DNA from: Sclerodactyla briareus
Lineage: Eukaryota > Echinodermata > Holothuroidea > Dendrochirotida > Sclerodactylidae
DNA length: 64,000 nt
Direction of reading: 5' to 3'
NCBI GenBank assembly: GCA_026419785.1
Contig: JAODTK010002998.1
Span: forward strand, 1-64,000
A program made the position numbers and the translations under genes. The notes under the pieces were generated by a model. That model had not been told where the DNA came from. It did no database searches and saw nothing but the letters and a program-made list of their open reading frames with translations. Of the stretch, positions 23,561 to 36,060 are shown piece after piece. How positions within the stretch are numbered: the stretch's first letter is position 1; the number at the start of each line of letters is the position of its first letter.

Positions 23561-24620
23561 TGATTAACGGATGAAGATTCGCCGCTGCAGACTGTAGAAT
23601 TCTTGGATAGGCGACTTTGATCTTAAATATGGATGAATCAGACTGCTACTTATTATCTGGCGATGACGAGGCTAATTCTGAACACCTAGTATCATATACA
23701 TCCGTATCGTGTTCCGGGCGTATTTACCTCCGGTCCGTCATTCCTTGTCTAGTTTTTTGTTCAGTGAGATATATTATGAGCGCTACTTTCTCATGAATTT
23801 TCATGCCACACCCAGAAGAGGCAGAGAACTTGGAAACGGGAAGAATTTCCAGGCTATTCTCGAGAAATAAGACACGAAGGAATTGACACTCTCAAGATAA
23901 AACATCTCCTGGAAGGCCATTCCGCTCATCGCATGAGCTTTACGCTTCTATTAGTAGTAGTCCCGATACAAGATTCAGAGGAGTTATCACGGAATGTATG
24001 ACCGCTGTTGGGATCCTCAGTCAAATCACACACCGTTTCTGCGTAGTTCGTCGATTCTTCTAACTTCTAACTATAGCGATCGTAGGAACGTGCCATAATC
24101 AATAGGGTAATTATAATCATACTCAATACTCGTCTTCTGCATGTCCGAAAATGCAACGAAGAGAATAATGTAAGCTGCTAGGAGGCAACGATCGTCTTGC
24201 GATGATGCAAGGGTAGGGTACGTTGTGAGCATATTCGAAATCACTTTTGTAAGGTGGATGAGAGGCAACACTGGTATTAATTTATTTCTATACGTGCAAG
24301 TTGTACGGTAATAATATACCCGGTATTCGATACAATAGTGCATAATAGATATCAACCCACAATGTGCTCATCAAACACATACATTACTGCAAATCATACA
24401 TTGATACATATAACTGTGGACGGAAAAAATACAAAAAATAATTCTGAACATATTCCGCCTCATTAAAGTGATATTTGAACAGCCACACGAGCAAACAAAC
24501 GGCTTAACGAACCTTCCCCCTCAATCCGCGCACGTTTACTCTATTGTGTTATAAGCAGCATGTGAATACCTATATGCCCCTTGCAGGATGCGAGAACACA
24601 CTATTGCGTAGCTGTCCCCT
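23561..24620. other. Non-coding interval, nothing recognised
   Basis: No coding, RNA or repeat signal was found. Short frames on both strands are unconserved. Confidence 0.5.
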
Positions 24621-24626
24621 ATTATT

Positions 24627-24935
24627 AATATATCCCGCAACACTTTACGTGTTCGGGGTTATTATTATTTTGGGGGTGACGCGGTCTTCGCCGCCGCCAC
24701 TGCGCCGCCGCCGTATTGAATCTGAAACTTGGTACATCTCGATCTCGAATGAGTTCAGAGTGGGCATCACCGTGACTGCATGTCCGCTGCCTTCGTTTTG
24801 CGGGTTTTGCACGAAATCCAGAGTTAGTCCGAATCACACTACAACTTGGTGGTTGAGGACGGAATTTGGACCCGAAGAACATTACGGTTATCCAAGGTCA
24901 CCAGAGGGCAAAATGTTTTTTTCGTTTATCTTTTT
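24627..24935 (+). repeat. Dispersed GC-cored repeat, copy A
   Basis: TATATCCCGCAACACTTTAC, then GTGTTCGGGGTTATTATTAT, then a (CCG)n-rich core at 24687-24712, then TGAAACTTGGTACA and GGTTATCCAAGGTCACCAGAGGGCAA. The same ordered words occur at 60.25-60.6 kb, so this is a dispersed family. No open frame is conserved between the two copies. Confidence 0.65.
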
Positions 24936-24939
24936 CTAA

Positions 24940-25970
24940 CAACTTGTCGGGATTTGAACGAACACTCAGGGGATGAAATAATTTTGTTACTCCTCAACAA
25001 CAGAAAGGTCATTTCAAGGTCACAGAAAGGTCAAATTTGCATAACTTATGGATTCCCTAACTTTGTTGCGAAAAAAAAAAAAAAAAAAAAAGTATCAACG
25101 GCACTTGGATATGTGGACTACATTCGGTCCTGAACAGCAGGTAGAGCATTTCAAATCACCGGAGTTAAAATGGACTCAACACTGATGTCCACAAAGGCCA
25201 TCTGTGGAATATACACGTCGGTTGCTCACCCGCCTCCGCATTTCTAGTTTTTATTTGTAAGAAACGAAACTTCCGTGAAACGCATGCCTTATACATGAAA
25301 TTACAATAAAAGTATGACTGCGGTGTTTGAGGCACGGATCCTACTCACGAAGAATCTATAAGATTCGCAGCTGATACGAAGAAATACCAGCCGCGATAAC
25401 TTTATATATGCGGACAAAGGGTCAATTCAAGATTTGTAGCACCTCAAAGAAAAAAGGATAAAAGTCCACAATTCCATCATCCAGGCACATACTCAGGTTT
25501 GTTTATATGTAAATTAACAAACCAGTCAATACAATCTTGATTGAGGCACTATATAGGTAAGGAGCCACGTGAGTTTCGACACCTCTAATTTCCTAAACCT
25601 TTTTGTCACGTATTGTAGAAGTTTTCTTTACATTCACAATTGTAATATTTATTGTCATTTTTGTCAGTGAATCGTTGATACTGGATATAATATATAACAC
25701 AATTTTGAATAAATAATTCCATCGGTTTTAATCACGGGGCCTATATTCTCCTTCTATTGAACAGTTTTCAACCGCCAGTACACCTCGTTTTAAACCACTG
25801 CCTCACATTACCATCACGTTGCTTCTTCAAGGAGCACAACTTTTACAAGGGTGTTCGATTTATGTTACATTTGTTTACATGTTTCAATATTTGTAACATT
25901 GCACCCCTTGTACTAGATCTATAGAATTTGTAATGTTTCTTCAGCTTGGTTATACTATAGCACAATCAAC
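24940..25970. other. AGGTCA words, poly(A), then AT-rich non-coding sequence
   Basis: AAAGGTCATTTCAAGGTCAC and AGAAAGGTCAAATTTGCATAA at 25005-25045 are followed by an A18 run at 25073-25090. From 25.1 to 25.97 kb nothing is recognised. Confidence 0.45.
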
Positions 25971-27770
25971 CGACCTACCCACCTACTGATACCAACCGAC
26001 CGACCTATCAACCTACCTACCCATCTACCTACCCACTCACCTACCTACCTACCATCCTATCTATCAACCACCTGCCTACATATCCACCTACCAACTCACC
26101 TAGCCTACCTACCTACCTACCGACCTACCTACCCACCTACTATACCAACCTGTCGACCTACCAACCTTCACCAATCGACTTACCTACCTACATACCCCCC
26201 TACCAACTCACCTACCTACCTACCTACCTACCTACCTACCTACCTACCTACCTACCTACCTACCTACCTACCTACCCACCTACTTAAAACCAAAAAAACC
26301 TGTCGATCTACCAACCTTCACCAATCGACCAACCTATCTGCCTACCCACCTGCCTACATATCCACCTACCAACTCCCTCACTTAGTGCCTACCTACCTAC
26401 CTACCTACCTATACCTACCGACCTACCTACCCACCTGCTATACCAACCTGTCGATCTACCAACCTTCACCAATCGACCAACCTATCTGCCTACCTACCTG
26501 CCTACATATCCACCTACCAACTCACCTACCTACCTACCTACCTATACCTACCGACCTACCTATCGACCTGCTATGCCAACCTGTCGACCTACCAACCTTC
26601 TCCAATCGACTTACCTACCTACATACCCCCCTACCAACTCACCTACCGACTCACCTACCTACATATACCTACCGACCTACCTACCCACCTGCTATACCAA
26701 CCTGTCGATCTACCAACCTTCACCAATCGACCAACCTATCTGCCTACCCACCTGCCTACATATCCACCTACCAACTCACCTAGCCTACCTACCTACCTAC
26801 CTACCTACCTACCTACCTACCTACCTACCGACCTACCTACCCACCTGCTATACCAACCTGTCGATCTACCAACCTTCACCAATCGACTTACCTACCTACA
26901 TACCCCCCTACCAACTCACCTAGCCTACCTACCTACCTACCTACCTACCTACCTACCTACCTACCTACCTACCTACCTACCTATACCTACCGACCTACCT
27001 ACCCACCTGCTATACCAACCTGTCGACCTACCAACCTTCACCAATCGACTTACCTACCTACATACCCACCTACCAACTCCCTACCGACTCACCTACCTAC
27101 ATATACCTACCGACCTACCTACCCACCTGCTATACCAACCTGTCGATCTACCAACCTTCACCAATCGACCAACCTATCTGCCTACCCACCTGCCTACATA
27201 TCCACCTACCAACTCACCTACCTACCTACCTACCTACCTACCTACCTATACCTACCGACCTACCTACCCACCTGCTATACCAACCCGTCGATCTACCAAC
27301 CTTCACCAATCGACCAACCTATCTGCCTACCTACCTGCCTACATATCCACCTACCAACTCACCTAGCCTACCTACCTACCTACCTACCTATACCTACCGA
27401 CCTACCTATCGACCTGCTTATTCACCCTTGACCTACCAACCTTCTCCAATCGACTTACCTACCTACATACCCCCCTACCAACTCACCTACCGACTCACCT
27501 ACCTACATATACCTACCGACCTACCTACCCACCTGCTATACCAACCTGTCGATCTACCAACCTTCACCAATCGACCAACCTATCTGCCTACCCACCTGCC
27601 TACATATCCACCTACCAACTCACCTACCTACCTACCTACCTACCTACCTACCTATACCTACCGACCTACCTACCCACCTGCTATACCAACCTGTCGATCT
27701 ACCAACCTTCACCAATCGACTTACCTACCTACATACCCCCCTACCAACTCACCTACCTACCTACCCATGT
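25970..27770. repeat. (CTAC)n microsatellite array with higher-order structure
   Basis: About 1.8 kb of ACCT/CTAC tetranucleotide repeat is interrupted by a recurring non-tetranucleotide module. The module contains CCACCTGCTATACCAACCTG, then TCGATCTACCAACCTTCACC, then AATCGAC. Module copies lie near 26140, 26440, 26570, 26690, 26846, 27008, 27128, 27272, 27533 and 27680, at uneven spacing of about 120-260 bases. Two alternative continuations (CAACCTATCTGCC or TTACCTACCTACATACC) alternate. The long plus-strand frames of Pro-Thr-Tyr-Leu repeats are a by-product of a stop-free tetranucleotide and are not genes. Confidence 0.92.
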
Positions 27771-27779
27771 AATTTTGTG

Positions 27780-28690
27780 TATAGCGAATAAATGACTTAT
27801 ACGTGAATATCATAACGTGCTTGCGCTAAGCCCACAGCTCCTGCCACACTTGCTCAAGATTGTCTCAGCTCCACCGACTGTAGACCGTGATTGTTCGAGC
27901 CTGAACAAAACTTTCGTTAAACCTGCCTCGGGTCTGACTGCGATCAGATGATCAGACAGTTCGGGTAGCCAGTATACGATGGGGTGTACTGTGAGGCTAA
28001 AGCAAGGCTGTGCACGTCGGATCAGTACATCAAGTATCTACCTCTGGCATGGAGCTCGTGGTACAGTGAGTGATCACGCTCACACCAGCTCTTTTCGTTT
28101 CTTCTTGTTTCCTCCAAAATCTCCTCTCCTTCCGTCGTCACATACCCTTGATTATCGCGCCCATCAGATACATCCAAATTGTTCAGCTGTTCTGCGACTA
28201 GTCCGTCATTGGATATAACTGCGACAGGAGGGTTCTCATTCATTTCTAAGGTTTGCCCTGGTAGGGGGATTGCCAGAAGCCCTATGGTTCTGGTGGGTTT
28301 TCCGGGCAGCTGCTTTCGCTCTGCTGGTCGTTCCAGTAATCTTTGGCTGCTGCGTAGATTGCAATTCCGAACTGACCGGGTTATGACTAAAATTGGCGCT
28401 GTCTCGCGGGTGGGGCATTCGTGGGAACTTGGTTGTTTCGCGGACCGCTTGTGTCTGGTTCTTCTGGAGGCTGATAACCGATCAAGTTCATAGAAAGCTT
28501 ATCTTAAACTGTGAGAGAGGGGAAATTGCAGTTGTGAACGATTGTGTTGGCGTAAAAACATGCGGTAGCTGGAATTATATTCTCTCGATTGCCTTCAGAA
28601 ATTGAACCATTTACTCGTTCCACATGACGGTAAGTGGCACTGATTAGTTGATTCCGAAACCGTCCAAAGATATTCTTCTTTTAAAAAACT
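27780..28690. other. Unassigned interval with hydrophilic minus-strand frames
   Basis: Two minus-strand frames, 28236-28418 and 28022-28243, are hydrophilic, rich in Asn, Glu, Arg and Ser, and separated by a frameshift. They could be remains of a retroelement ORF1 or of an exon. I see no zinc knuckle, RNA-binding motif or splice signal that settles this. Confidence 0.3.
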
Positions 28691-30600
28691 GGTGTCCTAT
28701 TGCTATTAACACGATTACAAAATCGCAGCCAAATGTATTGCTCGTATTAAACAGAATATTTCAGACCTAATTAGTTCAGAGTAAACAGATTTATGAAAGG
28801 CAATATATTGGCGAGAATATCAGAACTGTTTAGATATCCATCTATTGCAAAGATAAGGACACCCGGGTGCTCTTATCCTGTTGGACTTTGAAAAAGCGTT
28901 CAACAGATTGAATTGGGACTTTATTCAAAATACACTCGAATTTTTCAACTTTGGCACTGATCTTAGGCAGTGGTGGAAACTTTTTATGGAAACATTTCTT
29001 CTTGCGTCATAAATAATGGTTTCCTGTCAGACTATTTTGCAGTTTCTCGAGGGGTGAGACAAGGCGGTCCTCCAAGTCCATATTTATTTGTTATCTGCAG
29101 CGAGATTTTTATCACTATGATCAAACAGAATAATAGTATTAACGATATCAAGGTAGGCAATTTTCGTATCAAAATCTCGCAATATACGGATGATAGCGTT
29201 TATTAATTACTGGATGGCATAAGACCGATGTCGAAGAAACAATCCCGGGGATAGCCATCTTTGCTCACGGTTCGGGGTTATGGGTTAATATGGGGAAATC
29301 CTACGTTTTCCCTATTGGTTCTTATATGCATGAATATCCGGCTATTTTCCAATGGATTTAGATTTCAGGTTACAATTGGTCCAGTCACTTAGCTTGGTCT
29401 TAAGTTCACTCATCACTCAGAAGTTTCAGGTTAAACTACTTACCGAAGCTTTCCCGGATTAAGAACCTCCTCAATTATTGTCGCTGGAGAGATTTAACCC
29501 CCATTGGCAGGATTATAATTATAAAGACTTTTACTGTCTCATTGTTGGTTTATCCATTTACAGTACTGCCGAATCCGCCTGATGCATTTATGCGGAACAT
29601 AATAGGCTGTCTTACGATTTTATATTTGTAGCAGCAAACCAGACAAAATGAAACGATCAACTCTTATTAATAATAAAAATAATGGCGGATTATCGATGGT
29701 TGATTTGGCTTCCTTTGCAGCAAGCCTGGAGACGAAATGGGTTAACCTTATATTTTAGATGCTACCTGGAGGCCATGGGAAGAACTCTTTGACTATTACT
29801 TGAAAGGTTATGGCAGACAATTTGTTTAATTGTAACTTCACTCGAAAGATTGTAGCATATCCTAATATTTTTATTAGGGAAATCTGCCAATCGTGGGCCG
29901 ACTATAATTATGACATGCCTCCGACAACTATGGTAATCAATGGTATTGATAACTAACTTCCAAATAGATTGATAATCAGATTATTTATCGGGATGTTATC
30001 GAGAGAGCAGGTTCATACCGGATAGAAACTTTTTCAATAATTTAGGGGGGATTTTACAGTATGAGGAGTATATTACTACCTATAATATTCAGCATCTCTC
30101 ATGTCTCCAAGGATTTTGGGATCATCTCGGCTATTCCAAGCCATTGGAAGATTAATTTTTTAGTGAGACTCCAGACAGCGTGACTGTGAACGATTGTCGA
30201 ATGGTTAAATTTCAATCTAATAGGAAGGTAACAGGTGTGTTTACGATCATTTGGTTCGAAGTAAAGTTACTCAGCCGAGGGCGATGAATAATTGGGAGCA
30301 ACGTTATCCAGATTAGAATATGGAGAACATATTTTCGACAATATACATATCGGTCCGGGATGCGAAAACGCGATATTTTCAGTATCGCTTTTTGCATGAT
30401 TTTTGCATGATCCGATGTGCACATTTTGTGATATTCATGAGGGAACCATCACACAATTGTTCTGGTCTTGTGATTATGTGCAAAGATTTTTGGGTGACAC
30501 TATCGAGAAATTGGTTATTTGAAAAGTTTACGTTTTCAGAGAAAACATTAAAACCCAATTTGACAAACTCCACATAGTAATTACTAAATACCAAGACTGA
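28690..30600 (+). mobile_element. Tx1/L1-like LINE, RT to C-terminal domain, decayed
   Basis: LLDFEKAFNRLNWDFIQ at about 28879-28928 is the RT motif A region of L1/Tx1-type elements. It is followed by SRGVRQGGPPSPYLFVICSE (29045-29104) and by SQYTDDS near 29178-29198, the catalytic box with YTDD in place of the usual YADD. Further on, KPDKMKRSTLINNKNNGGLS with MVDLASF (29644-29720) matches the post-RT region. FQYRFLHDF and a Cys-containing C-terminal block with CKDFWV-like residues (30379-30510) match the end of the polyprotein. Stops and frameshifts occur in every section. The element has no visible endonuclease here, so it is 5' truncated. Confidence 0.85.
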
Positions 30601-31214
30601 CTCCCAAAGCCTGAAAGTGATATGTTAATACCGGGTTATCGCAATGAACTTTTGACTGGATTCATAACTCCAGGGACTGTAATGTGCTGCTGATTTGCAT
30701 TTTCTATATAAGTACGCAGGATTACAGATTCTCATTTTTTTTTGTATTGATAACATTGGAACAACTACTTAGCTAACAGAATTCCGTTCAGTACACAATA
30801 TGTAACGTTACTGGTCGCCTAATAGGCCCGTTTCCATCAGTTGCTAAAAACGTTAGCATTACCATGACCTCATTATAGGAGTTCACTCCAGTTTTTTCAG
30901 TTTTCACGTTCACTGAACGTAGTATGCATAGAAGCAAAAAGTCCTCGCATCGACATTTGTTAGCAGGGTGGACAATTCGGACACTCTCGTTCATTATCAA
31001 AGGTGTTTTTAGAGAAAGATTGCGCCACCAGCTAACATAGGAACATCAGACGCATTTAGTGTATGCCATGACATGTTTATATTTCATTCACAGTACTTTT
31101 GCCATCTGAATCAAGCATATATTTTTTTAGTTATTATAACTTTGACACCAATATAAACAAGAACGCAACTCTTCGGATATTCCTTTCCTTCCCCCCCCCC
31201 CCCCCCCTTCCCGC
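30601..31214. other. Non-coding interval ending in poly(C)
   Basis: No gene is recognised. A C run of about 17 bases at 31191-31207 lies immediately before the first copy of the 2.8-kb repeated element. Confidence 0.5.
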
Positions 31215-34020
31215 CCCGACATGTTCCCCTAACAAGGACGTGGCATCACCATGATGATTCAGCTATATCAAACCAGCAAGATGTGTGTTGGTCCACCTCG
31301 AACCACAACTTGACAAAAAATGACCCAATCACCTGCAATATTTACTAACCGCAAGAGATGCTTGTTGCTTTTGACCAAGGTCAAAATGTCATCTGAGGGC
31401 AATTGAAGGAAATACGAAAAATAAACCTGTTAAGTAAGTGTATCTTGAAGAGGAAGGTAAGTTACGTTTCATAACAGTGAGGTCCACGTTTTTCCAATTG
31501 TGGGGGAAAGTAACCCGCGACCGTAACACTGAGTCAGCACACTGCGCAAGGCTAAATGATGAGATCACTTTAGCGATTTTATCATCATAAGTAACTGGTG
31601 TTGGTCAAAGCAGATAGACAGAATGAAGTGGCAGTTCTTGGAATCGGATGACCAACATCCTCAACAATCACCATTGTAAAAAAAAAAAAAACTCCTTTTC
31701 GGAAGTATATGTGTGGGGAAAGCGAAGTGGCATTCTGCATACAGCCCTACATAATGTCAATTGCATCCCTCCACTACCCTGACAGGTCAGTCCCTTGTAG
31801 GTTACATTCATGTCCAATAGCATGGTGTCCCCTCACATGTTGGTCATTGTAGCCATATGTTGTAAGTAATCACTAATGCGACTGAGGGGTAAGTATTGCC
31901 AGTCCAATTGGTTTCAATTCGTCCGCCAGAGTAGTCTGTGGTCTTTTAAAGTGCTGTGGGTGTATCATTTTCCATTATTTTTCAGGCACAAACGTGACTG
32001 AGGGTGCTTGTTGACCCACCTAGTGCAAATGACTTCACCTGTCTGGGGACAAGGGGTGGTCATGCATTGACAAGTGCATACTGTTTTAAAATATTGTATC
32101 CATATCCATTTACCAGTCCATCAAATTGCTTATTTGCCATTTTTTAGGGGTCAAACTTTTCACGAGGCTTCAAATCACATATTCCCTCCTCATTGGTGGT
32201 GTATATGGGCCCGCCACCCCATGCGCACCTCCATAACAATATATCTGGCGCAGGATAATAATACAATGATAATATAACAACAGATCTTTGCAATTTTCTA
32301 ATTGTTATATAAATATAATGTGGGCTCATTAAATGTTGATCCAGTAAGAATTCTGGCCATTGTTTAAATGTGATTATCCCGGCAACCTTTTCCGCAAATA
32401 GTCACTATGTGACTGTCCACACCAGTAGAGAGGCAACATGGGGAAAGGAGAGATATTTATAGACTCACACCCCTACCCATTTCTGCCTGAGGTACAGGGT
32501 AATGCCCTCAACTTTTTGCTCAATAGCGAAAATCCACAATGTTGTGGCCCTTTCCACTTTCAGAGCTTCCTTACCCTTGCTTCTTCCTCCCAACTCACTA
32601 ACCCCGCTCACCGCCTTCTTTACACACACCACAGTTGATCCCATCATTAGAGCTTTCTATGAATAGGTAATAACAGGTAATAATACCCACTATTCAGTCC
32701 TGCCCGTCAAGTGATTTACATCCTGGAAGTGTGCTTAAAGAGAAGTGTTAACCTTAATGAAACAATCAGATTCAGTAAACTGGGTGCACCAGAGATAATT
32801 GGATTACACACTCTCAGTCCTCTGAGCATTGCCAGTGCCAGGTACCATTTCACACTGAATGTCCTGACAGGCAGTCGAAAGTTTGTGTGTTTACCAGCTG
32901 ACTCTCACACACACAATAAGAGATTAAATCCTTTGTGGAATGGGCCAGACCAATGTTGGCCAGCCAAACAAAGGCTTAAATAAAGAACACGCACAATCAG
33001 GCAGTAGTTGGAAGAGGATTGGATAGGTGTTCGAATTGACACTCGGCATTCCCCCCTCGAGTAAATATAAGATAGCCTATGAAAATTGCCCAGTTTGTCT
33101 CCCCCCCCCCCCTCGCACACCGCCCATTGATATCCTGGTTTACTAATCCCAATTTTATACCCTTCCTTGAAATGCCACTTGGATTAATTGTAAAATATAA
33201 CACTAATGAGAGGAAGAATACCCAAGAAGAGGCGTTGCTGCTTCAATTAGGAATTTGTCAATTAATGCATTTACGCAGGCTTCAAATAGGGCTACATTTT
33301 TCAATTTTCATAAGCTGCTCTAGGAACCTGGGGGGGGGGGGGGTGCATGTGCAGGGGGTGCATGCAAGACAACAAAATTACCACCCCCACCAATAGCAAC
33401 ACCACTACTGATCAGGACTGTGGGTACGGTACATATAGGCTGGTCATTGGTGCTGCTCGTCCAATATTCAAACATATCAGGAATGAATTAAGGATTTTTA
33501 AAATAATGGACAATTCAAGAATTTGTTCTGTCTCCACTTGGGGGCAATATTTGTATTGGGGAGGGGGGGCTGTGGGGAAAGCATTAAGAAACGTCGGAAA
33601 CAAGGGGGGGGGGTGTGGAATGAAGCAACCCAGATTTCATAAGGGGCAACCAACCTTGGTGGTCATAAGTATAACACTTAATGAGAGGAAGTATAAGTAT
33701 ACGCAAGAAGAGAGCCTTTTGCATAGGAATTTGCAGTAAATATATGCAGTGAATGGCGCTTCAAAATTTCAAATAGGGCTACATTTTTCAAATTTAATTA
33801 AGCTGGCATAGCTGCTTGGAAACATGGGGAGTGATGCAAGGACACAAAATGCCAACCACCCGTTAGCATCACCATTACTGATCAGGAGGAATATAGGTTG
33901 GTCACTGGTGGGAAAATTGAAAAATTCAAGAATTTTTGTACTGTCTTAATGGGGGAAGGAAATATTTGGGTGTGCTAGTCCAATTTTACTCAAACATATC
34001 AGGAAAACAATGAAAATGAC
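31215..34020 (+). repeat. Unclassified ~2.8-kb dispersed element, copy 1
   Basis: This segment is colinear with the reverse complement of 57365-60180. Matching words in order include GACATGTTCCCC (31219), CCACAACTTGACA (31303), GGTCAAA.TGTCATCTG (31380), AAATAAACCTG (31420), GGTCAAAGC.GATAGA (31604), CCAATAGCATGGTGTC (31814), ACCAGTCCATCA (32113), CCCATTTCTGCCTG (32475), CAGTCCTGCCCGTCAAGT (32695), GCATTGCCAGTGCCAGGTA (32826), AATAGGGCTACATTTTTCA (33284) and CTCAAACATATCAGGAA (33992). The 3' third contains an internal tandem repeat: the AATAGGGCTACATTTTTCA block recurs at about 33773. No frame is conserved between the two copies, so it looks non-coding. No terminal repeats were identified. 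It may be a non-autonomous transposon or a segmental duplication. Confidence 0.8.
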
Positions 34021-34235
34021 ATGCAGAATTGTTACAATCCACACACTAAAGGTCAAATGCAAATTTATCCAATTTCAGTGTCTTTAGACTTTCTTGACCT
34101 TCCACATTATTGAGATTAGCATGTGAGAAGAGTACCGTAGTATAGTTAGTATGGTAGAGTGTCTTTGTCTGGTTGACTTTCTTTTAGTTGTCGTAAAACG
34201 ACGCTTTCCCGCCAGCACAAAAATAACGGCAAATT

Positions 34236-34668
34236 CACCAGGTCAAAGGTCAAATGAGTTCAGAAGGTCAAAGGTTCAAATGAGGTAAAAGTCGGTCACC
34301 CAAGATGGATTTCACCCCCCAGATCGAACAAAACTTCCATTATGCAGTCCTCCAAAATGTTTCGTTGAAGAGATATATGACGATTTTCTATGGTGACCCT
34401 TGATGACCTAGACCTGACACCCGAAACAATAGGGTTCATCCTCACTATACATGCTACCAAACCCACATACCCAATTTGAACTTGATAGATACTCGCTTAC
34501 GTTGGAGAATCGTGCTGACAAGCTTTTGAACTTTGCCCTCTCGTGACCTTGAATGAACTTGACGGGCACCCAAAACAATAGGGGTCATCCTCCCCATATG
34601 TGCACCACCTACCTAATTTGAACTTGATACCAGTTGCGTACGTTAGATATCGTGCTGACAAGGGGTGT

Positions 34669-34680
<12 letters not shown>
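34236..34680. repeat. AGGTCA-rich repeat with a DR1 arrangement
   Basis: AGGTCAAAGGTCA at 34240-34252 is a perfect direct repeat of the half-site with one-base spacing. A second, imperfect one lies at 34265-34278. Two copies of a ~165-bp unit follow (about 34380-34680), with CCCAAAACAATAGGGGTCAT and ATTTGAACTTGATA words. The CAATAGGG/CCCTATTG word and neighbouring order relate it, in reverse orientation, to the 0-1.76 kb satellite. Confidence 0.6.

Positions 34681-34708
<28 letters not shown>
34676..34708. repeat. (CA)n microsatellite
   Basis: About 16 CA units, ending in ATACGCAC. Confidence 0.9.
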
Positions 34709-34710
<2 letters not shown>

Positions 34711-34964
34711 GCACGGTGCATGACTGCACGATTCCTGTTGCCTTCGCAAGGAATCAAAAAGAAGACCAGTCTACTAGATATCAGGTATTTAGATCCTTCG
34801 ACTGGTTTGGAACCCCAAGTCATGTCTAGTCACTGTTTGCTTCTGAACGCGAGTGAATATGCTTTGTAATTGCGACACACACCATAATAACTGTGAGACC
34901 ACACTAAAATATAATTGAATAGCCCAGTTTCGGGTCCAGTCTATTGCATGGGACCCGCAGATTT

Positions 34965-35140
34965 GAATACTCGAGTCCTTACTTCGTTACTCGAGTCCGT
35001 ACTCGAATACATTTCTTGTACTCGTACTCGTACTCATAGCGATGTACTCGTACTCGTACTCATAGCGATGTACTCGTACTCGTACTCATGGGTTTTGTAC
35101 TCGTACTCGTTCTCATAGTGATGTACTCGTACTCGGTTCA
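34965..35140. repeat. TACTCG minisatellite, block 1
   Basis: ACTCGAGTCC words are followed by units of TACTCGTACTCGTACTCA plus TAGCGATG, 26 bases long, about four copies with small changes. A second block with the same unit and orientation lies at 35555-35672. The pair may be subterminal repeats of one non-autonomous DNA transposon, but matching termini were not identified. Confidence 0.75.
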
Positions 35141-35554
35141 AAAATCCAAAAATCATATCTTTGTAGTCATTACTCACTGTATTAGGTACTAATATAGTAG
35201 TCGTCGAGTGCCTGCTCGAATAATTTTGTGGACCCGTACTACATATGTATCCATATGTGGTTAATTCACGCGCTGCTTGGCAGTGATGGCCAGCAATTGC
35301 TACCACCATGCCAAGAGCCTTCAGGAAGTAGCGAATGGCGCTGACAGTTGATACCCCACTCCAGTCAGATGGGGACGTGACAATCGGCATTCGTCTGAGC
35401 ACTGGTTGAGAATAGGAGGCGAGTTATTTGCTGGTGCTCAGCCCAAATCAGCATGGCGCAGGTTTCTTCTTTCTTTGTTTGAGCCTTGAGCCATGAGCCT
35501 AAGCCTATAGTCTCCGATATTATTATTATTATATCATACTGATGGCCGAAGTAC

Positions 35555-35672
35555 TCGATAGTGTTGTGTACTCGTACCCGTCTCGTGTGTTGTGTAATCG
35601 TACTCGTACTCATGAGCTCTGTACTCGTACTCGTACTCATAGCGATGTACTCGTACTCGTACTCGGGTCAAC
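35555..35672. repeat. TACTCG minisatellite, block 2
   Basis: Same 26-base unit and orientation as block 1 (35.0 kb), about three copies, ending in CTCGGGTC. The 415 bases between the two blocks contain no recognised gene. Confidence 0.75.
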
Positions 35673-35927
35673 TATACTAACCACTACAAGTCTGCCCGCA
35701 GTGCATGATTCTATCTTTTCTGCAGCAAATACGTAAACAAAGCATGAAGAGAATTCTACAGCTAAGGCGAGGATGTGTTATTCATCCAATGGTGCGCAAA
35801 TTCGCGAAAGACTTAGTATATAGTTAATACAAGCAAAGGAGTGAAGAACACTTCCATGCGACGCTCCATTGAATTACCTCTCTACCATCTTTTCTAGTAA
35901 CTATATAGATGTTTAGTTGTTATAATC

Positions 35928-36060
35928 TAGGGGCGTAATACACAATTTTTCAGGATCCTTAAAAATCGGCTTTGGCCGCTACGGGACCGACTTTAAATAT
36001 CACAGGGGGGGGGGGTCACGCCCCTCACACCCCCCCCCCCCCCCATGTCTACGCCCCTGG
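35928..36060. mobile_element. Putative 133-bp hAT-like MITE
   Basis: The left end reads TAGGGGCGTAATAC and the right end, reverse complemented, CCAGGGGCGTAGAC, giving a ~9-bp terminal inverted repeat of the AGGGGCGTA type common in hAT elements. Flanking octamers TTATAATC (35920-35927) and TTATATCC (36061-36068) match at 6 of 8 positions, as expected for a diverged 8-bp target duplication. The body contains poly(G) and poly(C) runs that can pair with each other. Confidence 0.55.

Noticed and set aside
26385..27772. Plus-strand frames of 114-132 codons rich in Pro, Thr, Tyr and Leu
   Set aside because: They are translations of the CTAC tetranucleotide array. The same pattern appears in every forward frame.
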